From NCBI GenBank assembly GCA_001771615.1, contig MEUF01000021.1:7030-20254 (forward strand): a stretch of 13,225 nt of DNA, written 5' to 3'. The DNA is from a candidate division WOR-1 bacterium RIFOXYB2_FULL_48_7 (GTDB lineage Bacteria; Margulisbacteria; WOR-1; O2-12-FULL-45-9; XYB2-FULL-48-7). The position numbers and the translations under genes are program-made. A model generated the notes under the pieces. It searched no databases, was not told the DNA's origin, and was given only the letters and a program-made list of their open reading frames with translations. How positions within the stretch are numbered: position 1 is the first letter of the stretch; the number at the start of each line of letters is the position of its first letter. Shown piece by piece: positions 1-6,712 of this stretch.

Positions 1-806
1 TTGAATTGCTGATGAGTGAAGATCGGCTAGCGGCAAAAACTATGGCAGAAGAATTAAACCGGATTAATGTCCGTCGTCAAAACATTGGCTCCAGCATTAA
101 GGCCGAAGTGCTTAGCCGGCTGACCGATGAATATCTGGCTGACCATAAATTAGTTTTAATGTCTGGCCAGGAATGGCATCCCGGGGTGATTGGTATTGTT
201 GCTTCACAGGTAGCAGAAACCTATTGTCGGCCTACTGTCTTGATTGGCATTAATGAAGGGATGGGGCGTGGTTCGGCCCGGTCGGTCCCTGGCTTTAACA
301 TTTATGAGCTCTTAAACATCGGGCAGGAATATTTTCTTGATTTTGGCGGACATGAAGGCGCGGCTGGGTTTGAAATATTACCGGAAAATATCGAGAAACT
401 TCAGCACAAGCTGACAAACGCGATAAATGAACGCTTAAAAGCGGCCGACCTGGTCCCACAATTGGAAATTGATGCCGTGTTGGAGCCGGAAATCATTTCG
501 CTTAACCTGATAAAGGGGTTGGACCAGCTGGCCCCCTTTGGCGAGGGGAATCCCCCGCCGGTATTTTTAACTCAAGGTTTAACTTTAATCGATCAACGGA
601 CCGTCGGGAAAGATGGCCGGCATCTAAAACTCTGGTTGGAAAAAGCCGGCAACCGGCTCGAGGCAGTCGGCTTTGGGCTTGGGCCGTCAGCGAGTAAAGC
701 CAGGGTTGGTTCAAAGTATGATATAGCTTATAATTTAGAAGCCAATGAATGGAATGGTTTCGAATCAGCACAGTTTTCTCTAATTGACTTTAAGGAGGTT
801 GGGTGA
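1..806 (+). CDS. recJ: Single-stranded-DNA-specific exonuclease RecJ, C-terminal part (5' end outside window)
   Basis: This is the C-terminal 267 residues of RecJ, the 5'-3' single-strand exonuclease of recombinational and mismatch repair. The reading frame is open from base 3, so the true start and the N-terminal DHH catalytic domain lie upstream. The DHHA1 domain is clear: GQEWHPGVIGIVAS at 165-206, then GRGSARSVPGFNIYELL and FGGHEGAAGFEI. These are the RecJ hallmark motifs that complete the nuclease cleft. An OB-fold segment follows, containing LDQLAPFGEGNPPPVF and ending near DFKEVG, the normal RecJ C-terminus. No extra C-terminal domain is present. The stop codon overlaps the start of purD (TGATG), so the two genes are probably translationally coupled. 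Confidence 0.95.
   Translation, partial: ELLMSEDRLAAKTMAEELNRINVRRQNIGSSIKAEVLSRLTDEYLADHKLVLMSGQEWHPGVIGIVASQVAETYCRPTVLIGINEGMGRGSARSVPGFNIYELLNIGQEYFLDFGGHEGAAGFEILPENIEKLQHKLTNAINERLKAADLVPQLEIDAVLEPEIISLNLIKGLDQLAPFGEGNPPPVFLTQGLTLIDQRTVGKDGRHLKLWLEKAGNRLEAVGFGLGPSASKARVGSKYDIAYNLEANEWNGFESAQFSLIDFKEVG
792..798 (+). promoter_or_regulatory. Shine-Dalgarno site deciding the purD start
   Basis: AAGGAGG is a near-perfect anti-16S match. It is 7 bases from ATG 806 but only 4 from GTG 803, so it selects the ATG. It lies inside the last codons of recJ, as expected for coupled translation. Confidence 0.8.
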
Positions 807-2083
807 TGAAGGTCCTAGTGATTGGTTCCGGCGGTCGTGAGCACGCTTTAGTTTGGAAAATTGCTCAAAGCAGCAAGGTTGAAAAAATATTTTGTGCCCC
901 GGGCAACGCCGGCACGGCCGATCTGGCAGAAAATATTAATATCAAGGTTGATGATGTGGCCGCCTTATTAAAATTCGCCCAAGAAGCGAAAATAGACCTA
1001 ACCGTTGTCGGGCCCGAAGTCCCCCTGGTTTTAGGGTTGGTAGACGAGTTTGCCAAGGCGGGGTTGCGGGCGTTTGGCCCGATAAAGGCTGCGGCCGCAA
1101 TTGAGGGGAGTAAGGTCTTTTCCAAAAAATTTATGGTTAAATATGATATTCCGACCGCCCAGGCGGGAATATTTGATAATGCCCATGACGCCCATGAATA
1201 TATCGAACAGGTCGGATCGCCGATTGTTGTGAAAGCGGATGGCCTGGCCGCAGGAAAAGGGGTAATTGTTTGCCAGACAAAAGGCGACGCACATGAGGCG
1301 GTCACGCAAATTATGGAGAAAAAAGAATTTGGCGTTGCTGGGGACCAATTGGTAATTGAGGAGTGCCTGGAGGGGGAAGAGGCCTCGATTATTGCTTTGA
1401 CGGACGGAGAAACCATCATTCCCTTGGCTTCATCCCAAGACCATAAGAGGATATTTGATAATGATGAAGGGCCCAATACCGGGGGCATGGGGGCTTATTC
1501 GCCGGCCCCACTGGTCACAGAAACATTGTTGACGGAAATAACCAACGTTGTCCTCAAGCCTTTTGTTTTCGGGATGAAGCAAGAGGGGATCAATTATAAG
1601 GGAGTCGTCTATGCCGGCGTAATGGTTACAAAAAAGGGGCCAATGGTCCTGGAATTCAATGCCCGCTTCGGTGACCCGGAAACACAACCAATCTTAATGC
1701 GTATGAAAAGCGACCTGGTCCCTTTGCTAGATGCGGTCATTGATGGGCGATTGGCAGGCTTGGCCATTGATTGGCATGAAAAAGCCGCTGTTTGCGTTGT
1801 CCTGGCCGCCAAGGGTTATCCGGGTAGTTATGAAAAGGGTGATCCGATCAAGGGCTTGGAGAATATTCAACAAATTGCTGACGCCGCAGTTTTCCATGCT
1901 GGTACCAGCCGCCAGGCAGGACAGGTTGTGACTAGCGGGGGGCGTGTTTTAGGCGTTACGGCCCTGGGTGACACAATCAAATTTGCTCTTGATAAAGCGT
2001 ATCAGGCAGTTAAATTGATCAAGTTCAAAGGGATGCAATATCGTCGGGATATCGGGAAAAAAGCGCTCAAATATGAAAAATGA
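806..2083 (+). CDS. purD: Phosphoribosylamine--glycine ligase (GAR synthetase) PurD
   Basis: PurD ligates phosphoribosylamine and glycine with ATP, the second step of de novo purine synthesis, in the cytoplasm. At 425 residues it has the usual length. An N-terminal nucleotide-fold start (MKVLVIGSGGREHAL) precedes an ATP-grasp core. Visible motifs are VVKADGLAAGKGV (141-153), the EGPNTGGMGAYSP loop (221-233) and the metal-binding EFNARFGDPETQ (283-294). I chose ATG at 806 over the in-frame GTG at 803 because AAGGAGG (792-798) lies 7 bases before it and because families start MKVLVIGSGGREHA. The start overlaps the recJ stop by one base, and the 3' end overlaps rdgB by 11 bases. No domain is missing. 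Confidence 0.97.
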   Translation: MKVLVIGSGGREHALVWKIAQSSKVEKIFCAPGNAGTADLAENINIKVDDVAALLKFAQEAKIDLTVVGPEVPLVLGLVDEFAKAGLRAFGPIKAAAAIEGSKVFSKKFMVKYDIPTAQAGIFDNAHDAHEYIEQVGSPIVVKADGLAAGKGVIVCQTKGDAHEAVTQIMEKKEFGVAGDQLVIEECLEGEEASIIALTDGETIIPLASSQDHKRIFDNDEGPNTGGMGAYSPAPLVTETLLTEITNVVLKPFVFGMKQEGINYKGVVYAGVMVTKKGPMVLEFNARFGDPETQPILMRMKSDLVPLLDAVIDGRLAGLAIDWHEKAAVCVVLAAKGYPGSYEKGDPIKGLENIQQIADAAVFHAGTSRQAGQVVTSGGRVLGVTALGDTIKFALDKAYQAVKLIKFKGMQYRRDIGKKALKYEK

Positions 2084-2624
2084 GCTGATTGTCGCTACAA
2101 CCAATCCCCATAAGCTCCGTGAAATCGCGCAGATTTCAAAACTCCCTGTAACTGGCCGGACCTCGCAGGTCAGGGAAAATGGAAAAACTTTTGAAGCTAA
2201 TGCGATTAAAAAAGTTAAATCACTCAAGCTGAAGCCGGGTCAAGTTGGTTTGGCTGATGATTCCGGTTTAATGGTCAATTGTCTCAATGGTGCGCCGGGA
2301 GTCAGGTCCGCCCGATTTGCCAATCCGCCGACAGCCGAAAATCTTTGCCGTAAACTGCTGCGTAAAATGGCCAACTGCCCGCAGCGGGGGGCAAAATTTA
2401 TCTGCGTCATTGCCCTGGCTTATCCCGATGGCAAAATCAGAACCGTCAAAGGGACTTGTTATGGGCGTATCTTGCGGGAGATGAGGGGAAAAAACGGCTT
2501 TGGTTATGACCAGCTCTTCCGCCCTTGCGGGTACCAACAAACTTTTGCCGAAATGCCATCAAAAATGAAGAATTGGCTTAGCCATCGCGGGCGGGCGCTC
2601 AAAAAATTATTAGCTTATTTTTGA
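2073..2624 (+). CDS. rdgB: RdgB/HAM1-family non-canonical purine NTP pyrophosphatase (compact)
   Basis: Family members hydrolyse dITP, ITP and XTP to monophosphates and so keep deaminated purines out of DNA and RNA. Recognisable motifs are ATTNPHKLREI near the N-terminus (substrate loop), KTFEANAIKK (38-47), ADDSGL (61-66, with the catalytic Asp), GAPGVRSARFA (73-83), NGFGYDQLF (141-149) and SHRGRAL (170-176). At 183 residues it is slightly shorter than the usual 195-205, mainly between the first helix and the TFEANA motif. The common GFGYDP is GFGYDQ here. The ATG overlaps the purD end by 11 bases and has no clear ribosome site, so expression probably relies on coupling to purD. The pairing makes sense: one gene makes purines, the next cleans the purine pool. 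Confidence 0.92.
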   Translation: MKNELIVATTNPHKLREIAQISKLPVTGRTSQVRENGKTFEANAIKKVKSLKLKPGQVGLADDSGLMVNCLNGAPGVRSARFANPPTAENLCRKLLRKMANCPQRGAKFICVIALAYPDGKIRTVKGTCYGRILREMRGKNGFGYDQLFRPCGYQQTFAEMPSKMKNWLSHRGRALKKLLAYF

Positions 2625-2652
2625 TATTTGGAAAAATCAATATTTTTGATAT
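2616..2652 (+). repeat. 12-bp direct repeat flanking the lipoprotein promoter
   Basis: TATTTTTGATAT occurs at 2616-2627 and again at 2641-2652. The two copies are 25 bases apart. The first overlaps the rdgB stop codon and the second runs into the extended -10 element. This could be a paired regulator site, a duplicated promoter, or chance in AT-rich DNA. Confidence 0.6.
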
Positions 2653-2655
2653 AAT
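2647..2655 (+). promoter_or_regulatory. Extended -10 promoter of the lipoprotein gene
   Basis: TGATATAAT is an extended -10 element with a perfect TATAAT at 2650-2655. A weak -35 (TTGGAA, 2628-2633) sits 16 bases upstream. The usual start about 7 bases downstream of the -10 falls on or next to the ATG at 2662, so the mRNA is predicted to be leaderless. Promoter identity is seen by pattern only. Confidence 0.65.
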
Positions 2656-2661
2656 GTATCC

Positions 2662-5103
2662 ATGCGGAAGATGTGGCGCCAAGGTTGTCAGAGCCTGGTT
2701 TTAACTTGTTTGTTAGCCGTTTTGCTGGTTGGCAGTGGGTGTGGCGGTGGAGGAGGGGGCGGTGGAGGTGAGATTGCTACAACCACGACAGCTACCTCAA
2801 CCAGCACAACTACTACCGTCAACGCTTCGGGCGGATCAACCACAACAACTTTAGTTTCGACTACAACTGTCACGACACCGGCTCCAGCAACAACTACGAC
2901 TGCTCCTAATCCAACCACAACAACCACCACGTCGCCAATTACGACCACTTTACCTGTTACAACCACCACGTCACCGATAGAAACGACGACAACGACAACA
3001 ACAACGACAACAACGACTTCAACGACGACAACGACGACAACGACGACAACGACGACAACGACTTCAACAACGACGACAACAACGACAACGACGACAACAA
3101 CAACGACTTCAACAACGACGACAACAACGACGACAACAACAACAACTTCGACAACAACTACTACTCTCTTGCCACAAGTAAGTTCGGTTTCCCCAGTTGA
3201 AGATGCTACTGATGTTGCTATCAATACAAAAATTCAGGCGCTATTCAATAAGGATATGGATGGCGCAACAATTTCTACTACTTCGTTTAGGGTAAACAAT
3301 GGTGCAGTCTCCGGAACTGTCAGTTATGCCAATCGAGTGGCAACTTTTGAACCATCTTCTGCGCTAAGTAATAGCACTTCCTATACTACCGGTATCAGTA
3401 CGGCGGTTACAGATCTGGCCGGGAATCCTCTCTCTTCACCCAAGGTCTGGTCGTTTACAACTATTCAGGAAACAACTCCTCCAGAGGTAAACACTACTTC
3501 TCCAGTTAATGGGGCGACCAATGTCTCGATCAGTACCAGTATTGCAATAAATTTTAATGAGCCGATGGATTCTTCAACTATCACAAGTTCCAATATTACA
3601 GTTTCCGGTGGGGTTTCTGGGACGGTTCTGTATGTTGGTGGAGGGAGTAACCAAGCGGTCTTCAGCCCGACCTCTTCGTTAAGTTACGACACGTTGTATG
3701 TTGTCACTGTAACAACCGGTGTCACCGATGCTGTCGGCAATCACCTAGCCAGCCAGTATAATTTTTCTTTTACCACTCAAGCGGCTCCGCCGGCCTCAAA
3801 CCCGACGTTTACGCTTTCTTCCGGTTCTCGCGAGGCAAATTCCGTCCTGGTGACGATTGAGTCGGCCACCGCCGGGGCGACAATATATTACACCGATGAC
3901 GGGTCAAATCCGTCCCCCTCTTCGAACCAATATACAACGCCGTTTACCTTAAGCTCTTCAAAAACTATCAAGGCCATGGCCGTCAAGCCGCCGCAATATT
4001 CTTCCAGCTCAACGACCGAAGCCTGGTATGACCTCTATTGGTGGAGCGCCCTGTCAACTGGCTGTAACAACGTTGTATACGCCCTAACAACCGATTCATC
4101 AAATAATCTATATGCTGGGGGGTTGTTCTCTTCTCCCGGGACCTACGCTGCCAAATGGAACGGGAGTGACTGGTCAGCCCTGGGCACAGGGTTAAACGGT
4201 ACAGTTAGAGCTCTGGCGATTGGCTATTCTAATGTGTTATGGGCGGGGGGAGATTTCACTTTTTATGATTCCTATCAGGAAAATCATTTGGCCAGATGGG
4301 ATGCCACTGGATATTGGTTGCCGTTGGGGAATCCTGGCTCGGTTGCTTATAATGGAGTAAATGATGTTGTTTACAGTCTTTGTCCTATTAGTACCAATTA
4401 CAATACTTATATTGGAGGGTCGTTTACGGAGTCAAAACTTCACGGGCAACTCGCGACTACAACCGCCAGTAGAGAACTTAGTGTCTACTTTAGTGGATCG
4501 ACGGTTACCTATAATAATACAGATTTGCCTGGACTTAATGGTACAGTATATGCTGCTGTTTTTGACGCGGCACATGATGATCTTTACGCAGCGGGGAACT
4601 TTACCCAATCAGGTCACGGGGCGACAGTAAATAAGGTGGCTAAAAGGAAATATTATACAACCTCGAGCACAGATTGGACTGCCTTGGATACGGGTTTGTC
4701 TGCGTCGGTTTTTTCTCTGGCTTATGACTCAACAAATTCTCTCCTTTATGCCGCCGGGGGGACAATTATTAACAGTAACAAGGTTGCCAAATGGAACGGA
4801 TCGGCCTGGGCGGAGGTCGGCTCGGCCAATGGTCCCAATGACAGCGTATACGCGTTGCTGTGGGATGCGACTAGAAACAGGCTCTTTGCCGGCGGGGGCT
4901 TTACACAGGTTGATGGGCAAGCCGCGAATAGGATTGCTTATTGGAACGGGTCCAGCTGGTCGGCCTTTGGCGGCGGGGTGAGTGTCGGGAATAGTATTAA
5001 CGCTATAGCCCAGGACACCGACGGGAACATCTACGTTGGCGGCGACTTTACATCTATCGGTGGCATCTCTGCCAACCGAGTAGCCAAATGGAGTAAGAAA
5101 TAA
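2662..5103 (+). CDS. Secreted lipoprotein: Thr/Ser-rich linker, two Big_5 Ig-like domains, chitobiase-C-like domain, propeller-like repeats
   Basis: This 813-residue surface protein is of unknown role. A basic hydrophobic signal peptide ends in VGSGC with Cys27 as the lipidation site, followed by nine Gly. Residues 38-170 are a Thr/Ser linker, almost pure Thr with Ser at 120, 135, 150 and 163. Two SbsA-type (Big_5) Ig-like domains follow: about 173-268 (SPVEDATDVAINTKI ... VWSFTT) and 274-373 (SPVNGATNVSISTSI ... FSFTT). Residues 380-455 resemble the chitobiase/hexosaminidase C-terminal domain (GATIYYTDDGSNPS). Residues 460-813 hold about seven repeats of the type VYALxxD...LYAGGxFT...KWNGSxWSALGxG, which suggests a beta-propeller. 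Carbohydrate or cell-surface binding is plausible from the domains but not shown. ATG 2662 has no Shine-Dalgarno site; the signal peptide and promoter position support it. No enzyme active site is recognised. Confidence 0.85.
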   Translation: MRKMWRQGCQSLVLTCLLAVLLVGSGCGGGGGGGGGEIATTTTATSTSTTTTVNASGGSTTTTLVSTTTVTTPAPATTTTAPNPTTTTTTSPITTTLPVTTTTSPIETTTTTTTTTTTTSTTTTTTTTTTTTTTSTTTTTTTTTTTTTTSTTTTTTTTTTTTSTTTTTLLPQVSSVSPVEDATDVAINTKIQALFNKDMDGATISTTSFRVNNGAVSGTVSYANRVATFEPSSALSNSTSYTTGISTAVTDLAGNPLSSPKVWSFTTIQETTPPEVNTTSPVNGATNVSISTSIAINFNEPMDSSTITSSNITVSGGVSGTVLYVGGGSNQAVFSPTSSLSYDTLYVVTVTTGVTDAVGNHLASQYNFSFTTQAAPPASNPTFTLSSGSREANSVLVTIESATAGATIYYTDDGSNPSPSSNQYTTPFTLSSSKTIKAMAVKPPQYSSSSTTEAWYDLYWWSALSTGCNNVVYALTTDSSNNLYAGGLFSSPGTYAAKWNGSDWSALGTGLNGTVRALAIGYSNVLWAGGDFTFYDSYQENHLARWDATGYWLPLGNPGSVAYNGVNDVVYSLCPISTNYNTYIGGSFTESKLHGQLATTTASRELSVYFSGSTVTYNNTDLPGLNGTVYAAVFDAAHDDLYAAGNFTQSGHGATVNKVAKRKYYTTSSTDWTALDTGLSASVFSLAYDSTNSLLYAAGGTIINSNKVAKWNGSAWAEVGSANGPNDSVYALLWDATRNRLFAGGGFTQVDGQAANRIAYWNGSSWSAFGGGVSVGNSINAIAQDTDGNIYVGGDFTSIGGISANRVAKWSKK
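2773..3170 (+). repeat. Low-complexity (ACN)n tract encoding a Thr/Ser linker, with 45-nt periodicity
   Basis: This stretch is nearly all ACA, ACG, ACT and ACC codons. From about 2982 it becomes almost uninterrupted Thr, and the hexamer ACTTCA (or ACTTCG) recurs with Ser codons at 3019, 3064, 3109 and 3148, a spacing of 45, 45 and 39 bases. That pattern looks like tandem duplication of a 15-codon unit with one shorter copy. Unit-length changes stay in frame, so linker length could vary without breaking the gene. Confidence 0.9.
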
Positions 5104-5132
5104 CCATTTTTTTCCTTCCGGGAAGACAAACT

Positions 5133-5206
5133 GCGCCCGTAGCTCAATTGGATAGAGCGTCTGCCTTCGAAGCAGCAGGCTACAGGTTCAAGTCCTGTCG
5201 GGCGCA
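5133..5206 (+). tRNA. tRNA-Arg (anticodon UCG)
   Basis: The 74-base sequence folds as a full cloverleaf. The acceptor stem GCGCCCG pairs with CGGGCGC with discriminator A5206. The D stem is GCTC/GAGC, and the T arm is ACAGG-TTCAAGT-CCTGT. The anticodon loop CTTCGAA places TCG at the anticodon, reading CGA and related Arg codons. The 27:43 pair at the top of the anticodon stem is a T-C mismatch; the other four pairs are canonical. CCA is not encoded. It lies between the lipoprotein gene and the homospermidine synthase promoter. Confidence 0.93.
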
Positions 5207-5210
5207 TGTA

Positions 5211-5219
5211 TGCTATAAT
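5211..5219 (+). promoter_or_regulatory. Extended -10 promoter of the polyamine operon
   Basis: TGCTATAAT (inside TATGCTATAAT, 5209-5219) begins five bases after the tRNA end. No good -35 is present, as expected for an extended -10. The predicted transcript would have a leader of about 20 bases that includes GGAGG at 5235-5239. Confidence 0.65.
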
Positions 5220-5245
5220 AAAAAAATATTTTTTGGAGGTTACTG

Positions 5246-6712
5246 ATGGCAAAAGAAAAAAAACAGGTAAAATTTAACGGCAAAATATTGATTATCGGCT
5301 GCGGCTCGGTTTCCCAATGTGCCATCCCCCTGGTTACCAGGCTGATTGATATGCCGGCCAAGAATGTGACCATCATGGATTTTGTCGATAATAAAAAGCG
5401 GGTCAGGGATTCATTAAAAAAAGGGGTCAAGTACATTAATGGCCGTGTGACCAAGGAAAACTACAAATCTCTGCTGGCCAAACATGTCGGCCCGGGAGAC
5501 ATGATCATCGATCTGGCCTGGAATATCGACTGCCGTTCAATTGTGACCTGGTGCCGCGAAAACAATGTGCTTTATGTGAACACGTCAGTAGAAGAATGGG
5601 ACCCGTACCGTGATGAGCAGCGCAATGATCCCACCAAATATACTCTTTATACCCGGCACATGGAAATCAGAGAAATGATTAAAGGGTGGGGGGATAACAA
5701 AGGGACAACCGCCATTGTTGACCATGGGGCCAACCCGGGACTGGTTTCGCATTTCACCAAGAAAGCGTTAACCGATATTGCCCATAAAATTATTAAAGAC
5801 AAGCCGCAGGATAAGCGCCTGCCGCAATTGCGGGCGGCGCTGGCGGCCAAAGATTTTGCCCGATTAGCCATGCTGGCCGGGGTAAAAGTAATCCACATTT
5901 CCGAACGGGATACGCAAATTACTGACCAGCCAAAGCAGGTCAACGAATTTGTTAATACCTGGAGCATTGAAGGCTTTTTTGAAGAAGGGGTCGCGCCGGC
6001 AGAATTAGGCTGGGGGACCCATGAAAAATATGTCCCCGAAGGGGCTTTTTTCCACGAGACCGGCCCGCGCAACCAAATCTGTCTGCGGACGTTAGGGATG
6101 CGGACCTGGGTCCATTCCTGGGTCCCTTGCGGCGAAACAACCGGCATGGTCATTCGCCATGGCGAGGCTTTCTCTATCTCTGACCGGTTGACGGTTTGGG
6201 ACGGGGATAAAGCGGTTTACCGCCCGACAGTTCATTATGCCTATTGCCCGTCTGATGTCGCTATCAATTCGCTCCATGAACTGGAGATGAGGCAATTCCA
6301 ATTGCAGGAAAAACAGCGGATTATGTCGGATGAAATTATTGACGGCCGCGATGAGCTTGGCGTCCTCCTGATGGGGCATGATTTTAGCTCCTGGTGGTGC
6401 GGTTCTCTCTTGAGCATCCACGATGCCCGCAAGCATGTCCCTCACCAGCAGGCGACTACACTGCAAGTGGCAATTTCTGTCGTTGCCGCGGCGATCTGGA
6501 TGATAAAAAATCCCAAACGCGGGTTTTTATTACCGGATGATCTGGACCATGAAGAGATCCTGAAAATTTCGGTCCCATTCATTAAGCCCTTTGTTTCTCG
6601 GGCAGTGGATTGGCACCCGCTGAAGAACCTCAACACTAAATTTACCAAGTTCGATATGCCGCGTCCCAAAGATGAGGACGTCTGGCAGTTCACGACTTTT
6701 CTTGTGAAATAA
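5246..6712 (+). CDS. hss: Homospermidine synthase
   Basis: This 488-residue enzyme matches the NAD-dependent bacterial homospermidine synthase family, which has a saccharopine dehydrogenase-like fold. It joins two putrescines (or putrescine and an aminobutyl donor) to make sym-homospermidine with loss of ammonia. Visible features are the Rossmann motif IIGCGSVSQ (16-24), the stretch IDLAWNIDC (88-96), YVNTSVEEWDPY (110-121) and DHGANPGLVSHF (159-170). These conserved blocks line the NAD and substrate site in characterised members. Length agrees with the roughly 480-residue family. GGAGG at 5235-5239, six bases before ATG 5246, fixes the start. The stop is immediately followed by the ATG of a putrescine-producing decarboxylase, which strongly supports the role. 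Saccharopine dehydrogenase is the main alternative but fits these motifs less well. Confidence 0.93.
   Translation: MAKEKKQVKFNGKILIIGCGSVSQCAIPLVTRLIDMPAKNVTIMDFVDNKKRVRDSLKKGVKYINGRVTKENYKSLLAKHVGPGDMIIDLAWNIDCRSIVTWCRENNVLYVNTSVEEWDPYRDEQRNDPTKYTLYTRHMEIREMIKGWGDNKGTTAIVDHGANPGLVSHFTKKALTDIAHKIIKDKPQDKRLPQLRAALAAKDFARLAMLAGVKVIHISERDTQITDQPKQVNEFVNTWSIEGFFEEGVAPAELGWGTHEKYVPEGAFFHETGPRNQICLRTLGMRTWVHSWVPCGETTGMVIRHGEAFSISDRLTVWDGDKAVYRPTVHYAYCPSDVAINSLHELEMRQFQLQEKQRIMSDEIIDGRDELGVLLMGHDFSSWWCGSLLSIHDARKHVPHQQATTLQVAISVVAAAIWMIKNPKRGFLLPDDLDHEEILKISVPFIKPFVSRAVDWHPLKNLNTKFTKFDMPRPKDEDVWQFTTFLVK

Noticed and set aside
865..1488. Long minus-strand open frame inside purD
   Set aside because: It is a shadow: purD is complete and well conserved on the plus strand, and the antisense product has no recognisable family.
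2982..3170. CRISPR-like regular repetition
   Set aside because: There are no spacers between conserved repeats, the period is inside a coding tract of ACN codons, and no cas genes are nearby.
2688..3224. Minus-strand open frame of almost pure Val with Pro-rich end
   Set aside because: It is the antisense of the Thr-codon tract and the Gly run; composition mirrors the plus-strand gene and there is no start signal or recognisable domain.
5107..5128. Intrinsic terminator between the lipoprotein gene and the tRNA (T-run plus CTTCCGGGAAG)
   Set aside because: The stem has at most four pairs with a tiny loop, and the T-run precedes rather than follows it on the plus strand.
5133..5206. tRNA gene as an integration (attachment) site
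   Set aside because: No integrase and no repeat of the tRNA 3' end was seen in the window, and downstream genes are ordinary metabolism.
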